A DNA stretch of 17,872 bases from an uncultured Anaeroplasmataceae bacterium (lineage in GTDB: Bacteria > Bacillota_I > Bacilli_A > Acholeplasmatales > Anaeroplasmataceae): positions 1-17,872 of the forward strand of contig CAKQEA010000034.1 in the NCBI GenBank assembly GCA_934229785.1, read 5' to 3'. Position 1 is the first letter of the stretch. Every line of letters starts with the position of its first letter. Shown one piece after another: positions 16,024 to 17,872 of this stretch. Position numbers and translations under genes: made by a program. Below the pieces are notes generated by a model. That model was given only the letters and a program-made list of their open reading frames with translations. It was not told the DNA's origin and did not search any database.

Positions 16024-17235
16024 TTAATCCTCGAAATAATAAATTCTTCCAATTTCCTTGTAGCTTGAGCTACTTAGGCTTTTAATAATTAAAGAATACT
16101 GATCAAGTGACTTAATTCCACCATTTGGTAATAAAACCTTAATATCATTAATATCACTTTTTTTAGAATGAAGATAAGCAACTGCTGAAACACTTACCTC
16201 CTTATAGTAATACTTAGCACCGGGAAAATCATATTTTTCCTTTATAGAATTTATTAATTCAACTGATGGTTCATTAGTTAATTCAATAAATTTAAATAAA
16301 TGTCTATTCATGAATGCATTACTAAGCTTATTTAATATAGGATCACTAGATTTTGTTAATTGTTTAATAAAACCATTAACATAAGAATCATCTAAATCTA
16401 TATAGGAAATAATATCATCACTATCATTTAAAACATTTAAAAATGAATCAATAGTTGCATCAACTATTCTTTTGTTCTTCACTAAATCCTTAATTCTTGT
16501 ATAAATACTTTCTAATATAAGCTCATATGCTCTTGAAACCGGATGATAATAAACCTGGAAATACATATGATATCTACTCATCAAATAAGATTCTATCGAA
16601 TGTACACCTGAAGCCTTAACTAAAAGCTTATTATCAACAATTTTCATACTTCTTAAAATACGATAATAATCAATATGGCCATATGCAGCACCTGTAAAAT
16701 AAGCATCTCTTGAAAGATAATCCATTCTATCTACATCAAGCTGAGAAGATACTAGTGACTCAATCAAAGGAAATCTTCCATCATGAGAAATAACTGATGC
16801 AATATCACAAGCTAATGTAGAACAAATGCTTAAAATTTTATTTACCTCAGTCAAAGGACTAATAATTAATTTAACAGTCATATCCTCATGACTTGCCTCC
16901 ATTACATTTTCAAAGGCATGCGAATATGGACCATGACCAATATCATGAAGCAAAGCCGAGCATAAAAATACAAGCTTTAAATATTCATCTATTTCATTCA
17001 TACCATCAACATTGCTAATAACTAAATTAGCCATTTGATAGGCCCCAAGTGAATGAGTAAAGCGTGAGTGCTCTGCTGTTTGAAACACCATAGAAACACC
17101 ACTTAATTGGCGTATTCTACGTAATCTTTGTAACTCCTTTGTATCAATTAAATCACTTATAATTTTATAATCAACTGTTATATATCCATAAAGAGGATCT
17201 CTAAACACCTTTGTTCTTTCAAGCTTAGTAAACAT
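16024..17235 (-). CDS. HD-domain phosphohydrolase, dNTP triphosphohydrolase-like
   Basis: COG1078-type HD protein (the group of B. subtilis YwfO and Enterococcus EF1143, a dNTP triphosphohydrolase). The protein is 403 aa from the chosen start. Putative metal ligands are His61 in SRFTHSLGA, His97-Asp98 in LLHDIGHGPYSHAFE, and Asp169 in LDVDRMDYLSRD. A nucleotide substrate is expected from the family but is not shown here. I chose ATG at 17235 (MFTKLERTKV): GGAGG lies 5 nt upstream, and the N-terminus matches the family. A longer frame to 17313 starts in the promoter -35 box and encodes a spurious hydrophobic stretch. It is the first gene of the HD-rnmV-rsmA operon. Confidence 0.93.
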   Translation of the reverse strand: MFTKLERTKVFRDPLYGYITVDYKIISDLIDTKELQRLRRIRQLSGVSMVFQTAEHSRFTHSLGAYQMANLVISNVDGMNEIDEYLKLVFLCSALLHDIGHGPYSHAFENVMEASHEDMTVKLIISPLTEVNKILSICSTLACDIASVISHDGRFPLIESLVSSQLDVDRMDYLSRDAYFTGAAYGHIDYYRILRSMKIVDNKLLVKASGVHSIESYLMSRYHMYFQVYYHPVSRAYELILESIYTRIKDLVKNKRIVDATIDSFLNVLNDSDDIISYIDLDDSYVNGFIKQLTKSSDPILNKLSNAFMNRHLFKFIELTNEPSVELINSIKEKYDFPGAKYYYKEVSVSAVAYLHSKKSDINDIKVLLPNGGIKSLDQYSLIIKSLSSSSYKEIGRIYYFED

Positions 17236-17284
17236 AAATACCTCCATAATTATTATTAATGAAATAAACAATGATATTAGCATT

Positions 17285-17313
17285 ATTTTAACATTTATTA
17301 ATAATAGAGTCAA
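17285..17313 (-). promoter_or_regulatory. Promoter of the HD-rnmV-rsmA operon
   Basis: Minus strand: TTGACT (17313-17308), 17-bp spacer, TAAAAT (17290-17285). The start near 17278 gives a leader of about 43 nt with GGAGG before ATG 17235. Confidence 0.88.
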
Positions 17314-17360
17314 TTTCTATACATTTTTATGAAAATTGTTTCATTGCATAAAGAAAACGT

Positions 17361-17388
17361 TTTACTAAATTAAAAACCATGATATAAT
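17361..17388 (+). promoter_or_regulatory. Promoter of the lipoprotein gene
   Basis: Extended -10 TGATATAAT (TATAAT at 17383-17388), with a weak -35 TTTACT (17361-17366) and a 16-bp spacer. A perfect 10-bp palindrome AAAACGTTTT (17354-17363) overlaps the -35 and could be an operator. It only partly matches the CcpA cre consensus. Confidence 0.75.
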
Positions 17389-17416
17389 TAACACGTATTA
17401 AAAAGAGGAAATGATT

Positions 17417-17872
17417 ATGAAAACTAAAAAATTATTAGCAACTATGATTATGATTGGTTCATTATCTCTTGTAGCCTGTAACAAAATTACAACTCCAGAT
17501 GATAAACCAATAGACACACCTACTATAACCGCAACATATACTGTAACATTTATAAATGATAATACTAATAACAAAATAACTGTTAATGAAAATGAAACTA
17601 TAGCTAAACCATCTGATCCTATCAAAGATGGCTATTCCTTCATCGGTTGGTATAACGGAAATGTTTTATTTGATTTCAATACTAAAATTACTTCTAATAT
17701 TACTTTAACTGCTAAATATCAAAAAAATGCTTCACCTACTACTTCTTATTCTGTTACATTTATTAAAGGTAATGGTGAAGATAATGATATTGTTTCTGTT
17801 AATGAAAATGAAACTATAGCTAAACCATCTGATCCTATCAAAGATGGCTATTCCTTCATCGGTTGGTATAAC
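17417..17872 (+). CDS. Lipoprotein with InlB B-type (Listeria-Bacteroides) repeats, 3' end missing
   Basis: 152 codons are visible, open to the window end. A type II signal peptide starts MKTKKLLATMIM, with the lipobox LVAC and the lipidated Cys21, so the product should be anchored to the outer face of the membrane. A Thr/Asp/Pro-rich linker follows. Then come beta-grasp repeats of the InlB B/Flg_new type: YTVTFINDN, the shared NENETIAKPSDPIKDGYSF, and IGWYN, ending LTAKY. A second repeat begins at YSVTFIKGNG. The unit is 72 codons. AGAGG at 17404-17408 favours ATG 17417 over the in-frame ATG 17411. The family is common in surface proteins of gut Firmicutes; the ligand is unknown. Confidence 0.9.
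   Translation, partial: MKTKKLLATMIMIGSLSLVACNKITTPDDKPIDTPTITATYTVTFINDNTNNKITVNENETIAKPSDPIKDGYSFIGWYNGNVLFDFNTKITSNITLTAKYQKNASPTTSYSVTFIKGNGEDNDIVSVNENETIAKPSDPIKDGYSFIGWYN
17580..17656 (+). repeat. Exact 77-nt direct repeat, first copy
   Basis: Identical to 17796-17872, 216 bp (72 codons) away and in frame, inside the lipoprotein gene. It encodes NENETIAKPSDPIKDGYSF and IGWYN. The flanking parts of the repeat have diverged, so identity is confined to this block. Confidence 0.97.
17796..17872 (+). repeat. Exact 77-nt direct repeat, second copy, cut by the window edge
   Basis: Same sequence as 17580-17656 and continues to the last base of the window, so the true identical stretch may be longer and more copies may follow. 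An assembly break near this repeat would be unsurprising. Confidence 0.97.

Noticed and set aside
17236..17313. 26-residue N-terminal extension of the HD phosphohydrolase
   Set aside because: It would begin in the promoter -35 box and has no ribosome binding site. GGAGG before 17235 and the family N-terminus support the shorter protein.
17354..17363. CcpA cre site near the lipoprotein promoter
   Set aside because: The AAAACGTTTT palindrome is real, but several of the conserved outer cre bases do not match.
17398..17625. 75-codon hydrophobic open frame on the minus strand
   Set aside because: It is the complement of the lipoprotein's start region, which has a signal peptide, promoter and ribosome binding site on the plus strand. 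The antisense frame has no start signals.

Overview
The window is AT-rich DNA from a low-GC Gram-positive (Firmicutes/Bacillota) bacterium. The evidence is the RNase M5 gene, CIRCE heat-shock operators, a purine riboswitch, AGGAGG-type ribosome binding sites, sigma-A promoters, and a lipoprotein with InlB-type repeats. It uses the standard code (TGG for Trp, TAA stops in most genes). I cannot place the genus. Gene content would fit a gut-associated Bacilli or Erysipelotrichia-like lineage, but that is a guess.

Layout. (1) 1-140: the 5' end of a minus-strand gene leaving the left edge, whose TTGACA/TATACT promoter is flanked by two CIRCE-like HrcA operators, so it is probably a heat-shock gene. 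(2) 140-430: no clear gene; two minus-strand terminators and a weak candidate small-RNA unit. (3) 434-12312: a tight minus-strand purine operon, transcribed purL-purM-purN-purH-purD-folD-purB-guaA, with gaps of 1-26 nt and one 1-nt overlap. (4) 12313-12717: a divergent control region. The minus-strand leader holds an extended -10 promoter, a guanine-class purine riboswitch aptamer, a short leader ORF with a good Shine-Dalgarno, and a strong terminator just after that ORF's stop. The plus strand holds a near-consensus promoter for purE. (5) 12718-13295: purE and its terminator. (6) 13266-14573: gene debris on the minus strand, with pieces of an AAA ATPase of the DUF4143 type on both sides of a frameshifted AlbA_2/HATPase_c_4-type gene. 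(7) 14637-17235: a three-gene minus-strand operon, HD phosphohydrolase - rnmV - rsmA. (8) 17361-17872: a plus-strand lipoprotein gene running off the right edge, with exact 77-nt repeats.

The purine operon covers PRA to GAR (purD), GAR to FGAR (purN), FGAR to FGAM (single-chain purL), FGAM to AIR (purM), the adenylosuccinate lyase steps (purB), AICAR to IMP (purH) and XMP to GMP (guaA); folD links to the 10-formyl-THF that purN and purH use. purE is separate and outside riboswitch control. purF, purK, purC, purA and guaB are not in the window.

The most interesting element is the purL leader. A guanine aptamer is separated from its terminator by about 120 nt, and that space contains a plausible 24-codon leader ORF whose terminating ribosome would sit on the terminator's first arm. 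This suggests dual control by ligand sensing and leader translation. It is inferred from sequence only.
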